Origin: Micractinium sp. NFX-FRZ
Taxonomy: Eukaryota > Chlorophyta > Trebouxiophyceae > Chlorellales > Chlorellaceae
Assembly: GCA_029339195.1 (NCBI GenBank)
Contig: JAPTJF010000211.1
Span: forward strand, 1 to 64,000
Length of the DNA stretch: 64,000 nt
Reading direction: 5' to 3'
Shown: one piece after another, positions 50,472 through 60,420 of the stretch
How positions within the stretch are numbered: position 1 is the stretch's first letter
How the letters are laid out: each line of letters opens with the position of its first letter
Notes under the pieces: model-generated
What the model saw: the letters and a program-made list of their open reading frames with translations, nothing else
The model's database searches: none
Told to the model about the DNA's origin: nothing
Translations under genes and position numbers: made by a program

Positions 50472-53440
50472 ATGCGGCGGTCGTTTGCTCTGCGGGCGGC
50501 GCTGAGCGCGCTGCTGCTGGCGGCACTGTGCCATCACACAGCAGCCGCCGAGTGCGATGAGGCATCCGCAGCTGCAGGCAAGCCTGGGCGGCAGATTTTT
50601 GTGGTTCCTGCTGCCCGCTGCCGCCGCCACCGCTGCCGCCGCAAGCGTGCCTCTCACCACCTGCGCCCCTCCGGCACCCCCTGCAGGCTCCTGCGCGGCC
50701 GACGGCTCCGACCTGCCCCAAGAACGGACGCTGAGCCCTGGCGCCAAGTTCAAGGTGTGTTGATGGAGCGGGGGCCCTGGGCGGCCGGGCGAGGTGGCCT
50801 GGGAACCAGTGCCGGCAGGGGGTGTGCACAGACACTTCTGTGCTGCCTGCTGGCACTGGACGCATATGCCCACCCACACGGAAGACCTCCCGCCAGTGCC
50901 CGCATGTGTGCCCTCATATCCTGCCTGTAATATGTCGCGTGCACCAACCATCTCAGATTCATGCCCGCCACGGCAAGCACTGCACCGCTCTGCGCTGCGT
51001 GCACCCTTGCCCCGGCCATGCACAATCACAGCAACCGACACGGCAAGCTTGCTTGGTCTTCCTGTTCACTGCCTTCTGCAGTTCAAACATAAGCGGATCC
51101 ACAACCTGTTTCTGCGTACGCTGCGCTTGACAAAATGCATGTTATCACTAATCCCCACTGGCTTGCAACTGCAGCTAGAACGCAAAGTTTGAGCAGAAGT
51201 GAGCTTTTGGGTTTAGGATTAGGGTTGTAACCAATAAAACCCTAAAACCCTCGAGGGCGCGACCTATTTCTGCGTGCTCTGACGTGTCTGGACTCTTGCT
51301 CAACCACCCACGTTGCTGCAGTTTGAGCGCAAGTGGATCCGCGACTTTGAGGGCGCGGTGCTGGCCCTGGACCCCAGCGGCGGCTATGCCTACCTGCTGG
51401 AAAAGGAGCGCCAGCGGGTGCAGGCCTTCACCTCGGAGGACGGTGAGCGCCTGCATGCCAGTCACAAGTGGATTGCACGCTGGTGCAAGTTGACTGCAAG
51501 GGGTTGCTTGCCTGGGTGTTGTGGGCAACGCACGGGGCCCTTGACAGGCGCACATGTGGGCATGTGCGTGTGTTGCGGGCTGCGTTTGCCTGCTGGAGAA
51601 GGAGCACCGGCGGGTGCAGGCCTTCACCTCGGAGGACAGACAGCCTCCCCCGGTGCACTTTGGTATATTTACGTAGCGCAAGCGGCCAAGGATGCAGTGC
51701 CGGCGGGGGCAGGGCAGTGGCGGGACCTGCAGCATGCAGGCCTGCGGTGTGGGTGAGCGCCAGATGGAGACGCGCTGTCTATGCAAGGGATCCGTGCATG
51801 CACGCCGCAGCCCGCTGCCCCGCCTGCCTGCCGCCGCCCTCTGCCCTCACACCACCACGCCGCCCCTCTGCACTATCCCATCGTGCAGGCAAGTACATTC
51901 TGTCCTGGGGCAAGCAGGGCAGCGGGGAGGGCGAGACGCTGGTGGAGCCTCGGGACCTGGCTGCTGGGGATGACGGCTCAGTCTACATTGTGGACAAGGT
52001 AAGAGTAACCATGGGCACTGATTGAAACAGCCCATCCAGCGTAGGTCTGAGTTTGTAGTCACTGCTTGCGAGTTGGCGGGTTTGGGTGCACGACGCCTCC
52101 GTCTGCATTGTGCACAAGGGTGACAATAACCCTGGGCACTTGTTGCTGTGCCAAATCACCCCATGATCGCCCTGGCAATCCTTTGCAGTGTGCTGGTGCG
52201 GGGGTAGCTGGGGTGCGGCGTCGCCCTTCAGTACCGGGCGGGCTCTGTCCTCCTATTCTTAACGCCCCCTTGCTACTCCGCCCGAAATGCAATGTGTTGC
52301 CCCCGTGCAGTGCCAAATCAAGAAGTTTGAGCCCGGCACCGGCGACGTGCTGAAGACGTGGGGCACCTGCGGCAGCGGCGAGGGCGAGGTGAGGGGCGAA
52401 CTGCTTGCCTAGAGCGGGCATGTGTCTGTGCTGGCGCGTCGGTGCGCCAGCGCGGGCGCAAGCTGGGGTGGGGCGGCGCCCGGGCCGCTGCCCCTGCTGC
52501 GCATGCTCTCTGCTGCGCTGGCTCGCAACCGTGCATCTCCGCCAGGCGGCCCCACCCTTCCCCTGCCTCATGACGCTCCCTCGCCCCTTGCTTGACGCGT
52601 CCCCTCCCCCCACACAGTTTGTCGACCCCACCGCCATTGCGGCCGACCGCTTTGAGCGCTGGCTTTACGTGCTGGACGCGGGCGCCAAGCGGGTGCTCAA
52701 GGTGGACCCGGAGGGGCAGCTGCTGGCCAGCTGGACCGCTGCTGAGCTGGCGGGCGGCGTGGGCATTGCGGTGGGCGCCGACGGCGGCGTCTACGTGGCG
52801 GATGCCTCCTCGTCTTCCGTGCACAAGTACGACCCCAAGGGCAACCTGATCAAGAGCTTTGGCAGCAAGGGCAGCGGCGAGGGGCAGGTGCGCGGAGTCA
52901 ACCGAGGAGGGGGGCTGCTCTCAGGGGGCGTGCTGGGCGGGGGAGGGAATGCAAGCGACCGACGGCCAGCTAGCTGATCAAGAGCAAGAGCTCTGGTGGG
53001 AGTCGAGGGCAGCGGCAAGGGGCAAGCGCACAGCTGCAGCTGAGGAGCCCCAGGGTGCATGCCCCACCACCGCTGCACTACACATGCGCGCCGCCACCCC
53101 TGCAAGCCTCCCTGCCTCGGAACCATGCCACCCATCCTCCTCATACCTCTCCCACACCCATGCATGCCCTGCTTTGCTGCCCTGCCTGCAGTTTGAGTCG
53201 GTTGCGGGCATCACGGCGGACACGGAGAACAACGTGTTTGTTCTGGACTCGTCCCTGGGCCGCGTCCAGGTGTTCACCGAGGAGGGTGCCTACCTGACTT
53301 ACCTGGGCGCCAAGGGCAGCGGCGAGGGCGAGCTGGCACGCCCCACCTGGGTGGAAACCAACAACCTGGGGGATGTGGTGTTTGTGGTTGACGATGGGAA
53401 GTTCATCAAGAAGTTTGCGCTGGAGCGTGAGGAGGCGTGA
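50472..53440 (+). CDS. Secreted NHL-repeat beta-propeller protein
   Basis: Seven exons fit: 50472-50577, 50687-50754, 51322-51442, 51889-51998, 52311-52388, 52618-52887, 53192-53440, giving 333 residues. A signal peptide lies at about 1-25 (LRAALSALLLAALCHHTAAA). The rest is a series of NHL-type blades of about 45 residues, each with a strand such as GGYAYLLEKERQRVQAF, GSVYIVDKCQIKKF, RWLYVLDAGAKRVLKV, GVYVADASSSSVHKY and NNVFVLDSSLGRVQVF, and linkers of the form WGKQGSGEGE. Six blades are plausible. NHL propellers bind proteins or polymers; some are peptidylglycine-processing lyases, but no catalytic motif was seen, so no reaction is assigned. The first intron uses a GC donor (GCAAGC). Echoes of exons 3, 4, 5 and 6 are found in introns. 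Confidence 0.88.
51070..51115 (+). repeat. Acceptor-side echo of NHL gene exon 3
   Basis: CTGCAG followed by TTCAAACATAAGCGGATCCA would encode FKHKRIHNLF, against FERKWIRDFE in the exon from 51322. Confidence 0.8.
51205..51250. repeat. Inverted telomere-like motifs
   Basis: TTTTGGGTTTAGGATTAGGG at 51205-51224 and AAAACCCTAAAACCC at 51236-51250 form an inverted pair with an 11-base loop. It lies between the exon 3 echo (51070-51115) and the real exon (51322). Confidence 0.8.
51583..51645 (+). repeat. Donor-side echo of NHL gene exon 3
   Basis: It would encode CLLEKEHRRVQAFTSED, against YLLEKERQRVQAFTSED at the end of exon 51322-51442. The donor is lost: GACAGA replaces GACGGTGAG. Confidence 0.95.
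52080..52165 (+). repeat. Echoes of NHL gene exons 4 and 5
   Basis: CGACGCCTCCGTCTGCATTG, continuing TGCACAAGG, copies the exon 4 end (GACGGCTCAGTCTACATTG at about 51972), followed by a similar downstream tail. TGTGCCAAATCA at 52149 copies the exon 5 start at 52309. Confidence 0.8.
52975..53035 (+). repeat. Donor-side echo of NHL gene exon 6
   Basis: TGATCAAGAGCAAGAGCTCTGG and GGGCAGCGGCAAGGGGCAAG copy the exon end TGATCAAGAGCTTTGGCAGC, GGGCAGCGGCGAGGGGCAGG at 52847-52888. Confidence 0.8.
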
Positions 53441-53573
53441 CAGCAAGAAGAGGAGCAAGGAAGATAGGGCGCGGCAGGGCGCAGGAGGGTGTGGCGACCC
53501 CGCTTTGCCCGCCCCCCGCCCCGCCATGCCCACGCCACACACGGCGCCCCACCACACTGTCCAACCAATCCTG

Positions 53574-53578
53574 TGTAA
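53574..53578 (+). terminator. TGTAA poly(A) motif, NHL gene
   Basis: TGTAA lies 134 bases after the stop; a second TGTAA follows at 53719-53723. Confidence 0.6.
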
Positions 53579-53873
53579 CCAACCAACCAAACTGCGCACC
53601 GCCCTGGGCCGGGTGCACTGCTCGCCTGTTCAGCCGCCATTCCGTTTCGCTTTCATTCCCTACCATTACACGTCCTCCCGCTTACCATTTACCCCTTCGC
53701 TGCAATCGGTGTTTCTCGTGTAACCAGGCCTGTCCACACACCGTGCGCCCTTCAAGGCAAACCGTCAGGAGACAGGCAGGCACAGCGCGGGTCCGACAAC
53801 GCCGCCAGGCCCCGCTGCTCCCGCCTTTAGCAGGCTCAGGAATCCCACGACCATTTCTCGGCAGTACAGGCAT

Positions 53874-53878
53874 TTACA
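53874..53878 (-). terminator. TGTAA poly(A) motif, NEDD1-like gene
   Basis: TTACA on the plus strand, 179 bases after the minus-strand stop at 54057, in a local AT-rich patch. Confidence 0.6.
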
Positions 53879-54056
53879 TTGTACTTCATTCAGGTCAGAG
53901 AGGGGGGGGTGACGTCAGGGCGTGCGCCCCAGCGCACGCCTCATGCCCTTGGGCAGGGAGGCACAATCATACAGGACGCACTGTTGTGCTGCTGCTGCAG
54001 GGGTCAAGCGCAAGGCCGCATGGCTGGGCAGCGGGTCCTGGCCAGGAACTAATCAG

Positions 54057-57000
54057 TTAGAGCCAGAGGAAGTCCTCACGGCGGGTGGTGAGGGCTGCCA
54101 GCTGGCGGCGCAGGGCCGCCACCTCACCGCTGAGCGCCTCGTTGCGCTCCAGCACCTGCCCCACCAGCTGCCCCATGGCTGCCTGCTGCGCCTGCAAGGT
54201 GGGCGGGGAGGCGGAGGGAAAGGGCTCAGAATGTGATGGGAAGCGAGCCGGAAGCGCAAGAAAGCAACCAGCAAGTCCCCACAAATGCCGTGTGTGCCAC
54301 ACCTGGCATGCTGCCCTGCCCCAAGGCCCTACTACATAAGAACCACTGCATTCAGGCTGCCGCTTGCCACGTGCTGCTTGCCCCGTACTGCTGCTTGCAA
54401 GCTGCCTGCACCACACACACGGCACCTGCATTGTGCGGGTCACATCATGCTGCCTGCCTGCCCCGCTTGCCTGGAACTGGGTGATCATGTCGAGGTGCAT
54501 GGCCAGCAGGTCGTCCCGCAGCGCCTGCTGCGCATCCACAGCATGCCCAGCAGTGCCTGGCGCCGGCGCAGCACTCGGCTCGCCCGCCACCTGGCACACG
54601 CCCGACACAGCGGTGGCCCAGGCCGCGCCGCTGCAGCCAAGCACCTCGGCGCTGCGCTGCGCCGCTGCAAAACTGAAGTCACCGGAGGTGCCTGCTGCTG
54701 CTGGCGTTCGCTGCTGCTGCTGCTGCTGCTGTGCTGCTGCTGCTGCTGGCGCCTGGAAGGCCGCTGGGCTGGCGGCGTCCCCCGAGGGCAGGGCGCCAAT
54801 GGACCACGGTTGCTGGAAGCCGCCAGAGGCAGTGGGGGCCAGGCTGGCAGGTGCCACATCTGCATCTGCCACTGCCGCCGCCTTGATCTTGCGGGCGCCT
54901 GCCAGCCCCGCCTCCTCAGCTGCTGCTGCTGCTGTGGTGGCGGAGCCTGCAAACTGGCCCATGTGCTGCTGCTGCTGCTGCCGCTCCTGCTGCTGCCTGC
55001 TGGCGACCGAGGGCGGTGCCACAGCCGGCGACGGCAACGGCAGCGGCAGGTTCTCTGCAAAAGAAGGCGACGCCTGCACTGCCGGGTACATCTCCTGGTC
55101 ACCTGCTGGCGGCAGCGGCGAAGCTAGCCCTGGCAGCATGCACCGCTCCGCCGCTGCAAAACTGCTGCTAAAGCCGCGGCCGCTGCTGCCAAAGTTTGGA
55201 GAGCGCTCCCCCAGCACGCTGCGCTGCTGGCGGGAGGCGGGCGCTGCCGCTGGCGCTGCCGCGGCGGCCATGCCGGGCAGCGGGCTGATACACAGCTCAG
55301 GCGCGGTGCCGCTGCTGTGACTGCGATCCACGCCTGCCAAGCTGCCGTTGCTGAGCGGGCTGATGTCCAGCGGCAGGGGCGGCGCCGGCGCAGCCAGACC
55401 CGCCTGCCTGGCGCTGTGTGCTGCTGCCAGGGCGGCCTGACGCCCTGCGGGCGGCGCCACCAGAGGGGTAACATCCAGCGCCAGCGGGGCAGCTGCCAGC
55501 AGCTCCAGCGGCGACTCTGGAACCGCTGCTGAGGTGGCCGCAGCAGTTGCTGTGCTCATGCCGCGGCCTGCGCCACCAAGCGCACTGAGAGGAGTGATGC
55601 TCAGCTGCTGCAGGCGCTGGTCTGCCTCCCGGACATCAATGTCAGACACACCCGGCTGCCGCTGGGTGGCCGCAGGGGTGATATCGCCGCTCGCGGCAAC
55701 TGCTGGTGCACGCCCATAGCGCGGCGCCACCCCCATCAGCGGCGTGACAGCCAGCGGGGCAAAGGTGCTGGGAGGCGCAGCTGCTGGTGTGGCTGCAGCG
55801 GGGCGCGGCGGGGGCGGCGCCGCCGTATTGCCAGCTGCGCCGCCTGCTGCCTGTGCGCTGTGGCTCCTCTGCAGCAAGGGTGCTGCTGCTGCCGCTGCGG
55901 TTGCTGCGCCTGTTGCCTCCCCGCCTCCTGGGGTGGCAGCACGAGAGGCTGGAGCCGACACAGAAGCGCGGCGGTCGGCTGCACCTACAAGAGACAGGGT
56001 GTGTGCATAACCAGTGAGCATGCTTGCCAATCAGAAACTTGCTGTGCAGATCGAGGCAGCAAGAACACGGGCTGCCTCCTGAAATAGAAGCTTATTGCTG
56101 TGCAGAGCGAGCGCCAACAGGTGTCAGCGGGCCGGCAAATGGACATCATCACAACAAGTGCACGGCTCAGCACAGCAGCACTGGCTGTGGCAGTGGCAAG
56201 CAAGCTACACGACTGGCTCCCTCGCTCACCTGATGCTGGCGCTGCCACCCCCGCTCCGCTGCCTGCTGCCATGGTGCCTGCCGCAGGCGTGGCCCCCCGA
56301 GCTGCGGGGATGCGCGAGCCAATGGAGGCAGCCGCCGCTACAGAGGGTGCAGCTGCTTCCAAAGAGGCAGCTTGAGATGGTGCCACGCCTGCTGCAGGCT
56401 GGCTGCTTTGCGGGGCAGGGGCACCCGTGGCGGCAGCTGCTCCGGGGGCGGCACGGTGCCGTGCGCCCAGAGTGGTGTAGCGGTGCTGCCAGTGCAGCCC
56501 GGTGACTGGCTGGCCGTCAGGAAAGCGGATGGAGTGCAGCGGCTGGCGTGTGTTGCGGGGGTCGTACAGTCGCACAACGCCGTCTGCATAGCACAGCATA
56601 GCGCAGCACAGAGCAACTGAGCCTGGCAGCCCCAGTGAAAGCAGCAAGCAGCCAGGATGGCCAAGTAGCAGGCCAGAGAAAGGGCGGCAGTGCAGCCGTC
56701 GGCGCGCCACCTCACACCATTCCACCTGATGCCTCTGACAAGTGGCCCCCCGGTCGGCACAACACCCCAGCTGCTGCCAGCCCTGCACCCTTGCTGTGCC
56801 TGCACCCAGCAGCCTACCACCTGCCCTGCAACGAGCTGTGGCTGCCTGCCCTGCACACCTGCTGTGCCCACCCCCAGCAGCGTGTGGTCCTCCTTCACCA
56901 TCAGCGCAGTAGCGGGAGCCCCCACAGAGATGGCAGCTACGCGGCCAGGCCCGGCATTGCGGTCCTGAGCAGGGTTGGTAGGCAGGTGGGCGAGCAGGAG

Positions 57001-58452
57001 GGCGGGCAGGTGGGTGGGCGACTGGGCGGGCAGGCAGGGCCTTTGGAGGGGTCGGAACGCAGGCAGGATGGCAAGTCCAGAAATGCAGCAGCGCATGGCA
57101 AACCATCACCAGTGCAGAAACGACAGCCCGCAGCAGCCCCGCATGCTGTCCCCCCTATCCCCCCTCCCACAAACAGGCGGACCAGGGACTCACCTGCAGG
57201 CACACGCGGCCGTCACCGCCCGCGCTGTACAGCCAGCCTGGGCGCAGCGGCACAAAGTTGAGGGCGTTCACCCTCTGCCCGCCGTGGCTGCCAGCGTACT
57301 CCTCAATCAGCCTGCGGGTGGGTGCATCCCACACCACCACACCGCCGCGCTCACTGCCGGCAGCCACTGCGGCGTCGCCGCACGCGGCAAGCGCCAGGCA
57401 GGTCCGCGCAGAACTGTCTGTGCCCGGGGGCTGCAGCGGCAGCGAGCTGGCCCCGGGTTTGTGAGGGTTGGGGTACAGCACCACGCTGCCGCTGCTGCTG
57501 CAGGCAGGGCACGGGGCGCGCACCGCAACAGCAAGTCAGCCTGGCAAGCAGCCTTGTGGGGCAGTCGTAAATGTGCGCACTCAAAGCACTCGAAGGGGCC
57601 AGCTGTAGTGGTCTGCCCAGCGCGTGTTGCAGATCAAGCGGCAGATCATCTCTGCTGTGCTGCTGCTGCTGCTGCTGCTGCTGCACATACACTACTGTTG
57701 CACCCGCTGCGGCTGCACATCCTGCTGGTGTTTGGGGCAGGAGTCGCTCACCTGGCCACCGCCAGGAATTTGTCCTCATGCTGGTACTCCACCGCCGTCA
57801 CGCCTCCCACGTGGCCGCCCAGGGACGACATCGTCTGCATGAAACACATCAGGGCAGGCAGGCGGCAGGCAGGCGGGCCAGCAGTTGTTGAGGGCAAGGG
57901 ACACAGCGCAAGCTGGGCTGGGCACGCTCAGGACAGGCTGTTGCTGTGACGCAACACGACAGGTGCTGCCAGCTTGAGGGTGCGGACATGCACACGACGG
58001 TGTGGTCAACAGCCGGCCTCGCGCGCCCTGCACGGTGCAGCCAGCCGCACAACATGTGCAGCACCCACCTTGGTCTGCATGTCGTGGATGTACACGCTGC
58101 CGTTGTCTGAGCCGGCTGCGAGGCGCTTGGAGCCGCTGGACCAAGAGAGCGAGGTGATGGCGCCGTAGGCAGAGGGCGGCGTGCCGTCGCGCGGCAGCAC
58201 ACACATCACCTGCCCGGTGGAATAGAGCAGCTGGATAGTGCCGTCGGCAGCGCCCGCCGCCACCACCTTGTTGTTGCGGTTCCAACGCGCATCCGTGAAG
58301 TGCGCGCCGTGCGTGACCAGCACCTCGCTGAACTGCAGCGCGCCGCCGGTGCCGGCGGGGGCGTCGGGCGGCAGCGGCGGGCGGCGGAGCAGGTGCAGGC
58401 TAGCGCCGGAGGCTGCCACAAAGCTGTCGGCGGGGTACTCGGCCCGAGACAT
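54057..58452 (-). CDS. NEDD1/GCP-WD-like WD40 protein
   Basis: Likely recruits the gamma-tubulin complex to microtubule-organising sites. Seven exons fit: 58452-58069, 57834-57752, 57497-57194, 56964-56859, 56583-56230, 55984-54471, 54191-54057, giving 959 residues. Residues 1 to about 330 are WD40-type blades (GAADGTIQLLYSTGQVMCVL, LAAGSDNGSVYIHDMQTK, AAGSERGGVVVWDAPTRRLI, GLHW after DGVVRLYDPRNTRQPLHSI). A long Ala/Pro/Ser-rich, Gln-rich region of about 500 residues follows, encoded mostly by one 1.5-kb exon. The C-terminus is helical: LRDDLLAMHLDMITQFQ then ERNEALSGEVAALRRQL, the arrangement that binds gamma-tubulin in NEDD1. The intron before the last exon has a GC donor (GCAAGC). The NEDD1 call rests on WD40 domain plus C-terminal helix; another WD40 scaffold is possible. 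Confidence 0.8.
56775..56860 (-). repeat. Donor-side echo of NEDD1-like exon 4
   Basis: The plus-strand stretch CCTGCACCCTTGCTGTGCCT, continuing GCACCCAGCAGCC, copies CCTGCACACCTGCTGTGCCC, ACCCCCAGCAGCG at the exon end. It would encode LLGAGTA, against LLGVGTA. Confidence 0.8.
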
Positions 58453-60037
58453 GGCACCGTCCGCCCCGAGGGGCTGTTCTGGCCGCCTGGCTGCGCCTGA
58501 CTGCCCCGAAGCGGGGCGACAGCTCCTTCAACCTCCGTTCAACCTCCCGAGGCGAGTGTGACAGCTGCCGCGCCGTGCAGCTGCAGCGTGAATGCTATGC
58601 AGCAGCGCCGAGCAGAACTGGGCTGCTAACATTCAATGTGGAACGCACCGTGGCCGGCCCAAGGCCAAGCTGGCATCTTGTGCCAAAGTTCTTGAGCTTG
58701 GTTTACACCCTGAGCAAACGTTATGAGCAGCTGCATTGGGTATAGAAGCGGGCATATTATGTTAGCGAGGAGCCAGTTGTCCAGCGACCTCCACAGGCCC
58801 CGTTCCGAAGCTAAAGTGCGGCTGCCCGCACAGCCCTCCTCAGTGCCATTGGCTTGTGACACATCGCCGTGTACATCATCCTGGAACGGACGGGAGCAGC
58901 GCTGCCGTCGCCCAGGCCACCTGCACCTGCTTCCCGCTGGAGCCGCGCCGCCTTGCGCCGGGCGCTTGTGCGACGGCATGCCCAAGGCCCGGCCTCCACC
59001 CAGCCACTTGCCTTTCAAGCTATCCTTGCCACGCTTTGCAGCAAGTTTTGTGTCTTGCGCTTTGACCCACACTTCAGCAGAATTGCGCGATACTGCAGCT
59101 TCCAAGAGCCTGGTGTATAAACCCGGTACGGTTACGGCGGGCCACTGGTGCGGGGCACCTCCGCCCCGCAACCAGACAACAGTTTGCTGCCACCAACGAG
59201 TGTGCAGCATGCCTTCATGCAGCACAACGCTCTGCAAGAAATCGCCATCCACCCTTGAGTGTTGTCTTACCTTGAAAGTAGACTTGTGGCGGGTACAACA
59301 GCAGGGGTAGCCGCTTGCCTTTCTGCCGCCGGTATCACCACAGCAGCTCCCACAACATTAACACCGGCCGGCCGCTGCCCTCAGCTTGATCACGACCAAT
59401 CCTCCCGAGGAATGCAGAGCTTGTTGCCTGTTTGCACCAAAGGATGCCTGGCACCACCAACTGGCCACCTGGCTGGCACTCGGGCTTGAGGGCGCCCTAG
59501 GCGATCACCCGCCCGAACATCGCCAGGCAACATTGTAATCGTGCGATCCAACCCCTCCCGATACACCCTCCTTCGAAACCCAGTGACCGCGAGGATGGAG
59601 GTCCACGGCCCGGCAGTCCCGCGGCCTGACAGCCCTCCTTTCAAGTAGGGGCTCACCTGTGAATTGCCCAGCGTTGCGGCAAGGACGAACACGCGGCCAA
59701 TTTGGCAGGCGGGAGCAGCGGGCACTCTCCACTGGCTGAGGTGGTGTGAGGCTGAGGGCGGAGCTGGGGGCGCTCAGAAGTTCTCACACGCCGAACAAGC
59801 GTGTGTGGAGGCTGGTATGGAGCACGGAGGGCTGCAGGAGGAAGGCCCCTCGCCCAGGTGCGTGTCCGCACCCAACTGCACACATTTATATTGCTTCGTC
59901 TCATGTTATTGCGAGATGTGCCGCCGGCATGCGGAAAGCTTGTTGCAGCCCCTCCCATTATTCCAGCGGTCCGGGCGCCCGGCCCGGCGCCCAACCCAAG
60001 TTGCTGCGCCTGGTTTGGTTTGTAAGCACCATGGATC
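58453..60037. other. Divergent intergenic region, NEDD1-like / AP2
   Basis: Overlapping open frames exist on both strands at 58626-59310 (208 and 195 codons), but neither shows a recognisable domain or splice support. A TGTATAAACCC patch at about 59113 could be a core promoter on the plus strand. Confidence 0.45.
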
Positions 60038-60389
60038 ATGATTCCAGCCACGGTTCAGGCTTGCCGGCCGTGCACCGGCTGTGCATGCCTTGGGCCTGCA
60101 CCATGCTGCCCGCACCATGCTGGCTGCGTGTGGCCGGGGTTGCCTGCCCCATGGCCTCTGCGCCGAATTGCAGTCCCACGGCTTATTTGTCGAGGATTGA
60201 CACCATGGGGCGGACCCCACACATACACTCAATGCACACTGGCATCCACTCTCCTGTGGCCGCGACTGCTCGTTCCGGTACCCCTTACGGTACTCTGCCC
60301 ACACACCTCCCCTGCCTGCAGAAGCGGCACACCCAACCAGACAGCAGCAGCGACAGCAAGTTCGCTTGGCACAGGAGAGCACGTGCATG

Positions 60390-60420
<31 letters not shown>

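Larger units (their letters stand above)
53441..54056. other. Convergent 3' intergenic region
   Basis: 616 bases between the NHL and NEDD1-like genes, AT-richer than its surroundings at 53560-53720 and containing facing TGTAA motifs. Confidence 0.6.

Noticed and set aside
50472..53440. Calling the NHL protein a peptidylglycine alpha-amidating lyase
   Set aside because: The NHL fold fits, but no catalytic motif could be seen by eye, so only the fold is claimed.
54364..55320. A 318-codon plus-strand open frame opposite the NEDD1-like gene
   Set aside because: It is antisense to the long NEDD1-like exon and owes its length to GC-rich codon bias; no domain is visible.
58626..59310. Overlapping open frames of 208 (-) and 195 (+) codons
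   Set aside because: They mirror each other on opposite strands, show no domain or splice signals, and lie in the intergenic region between two well-supported genes.
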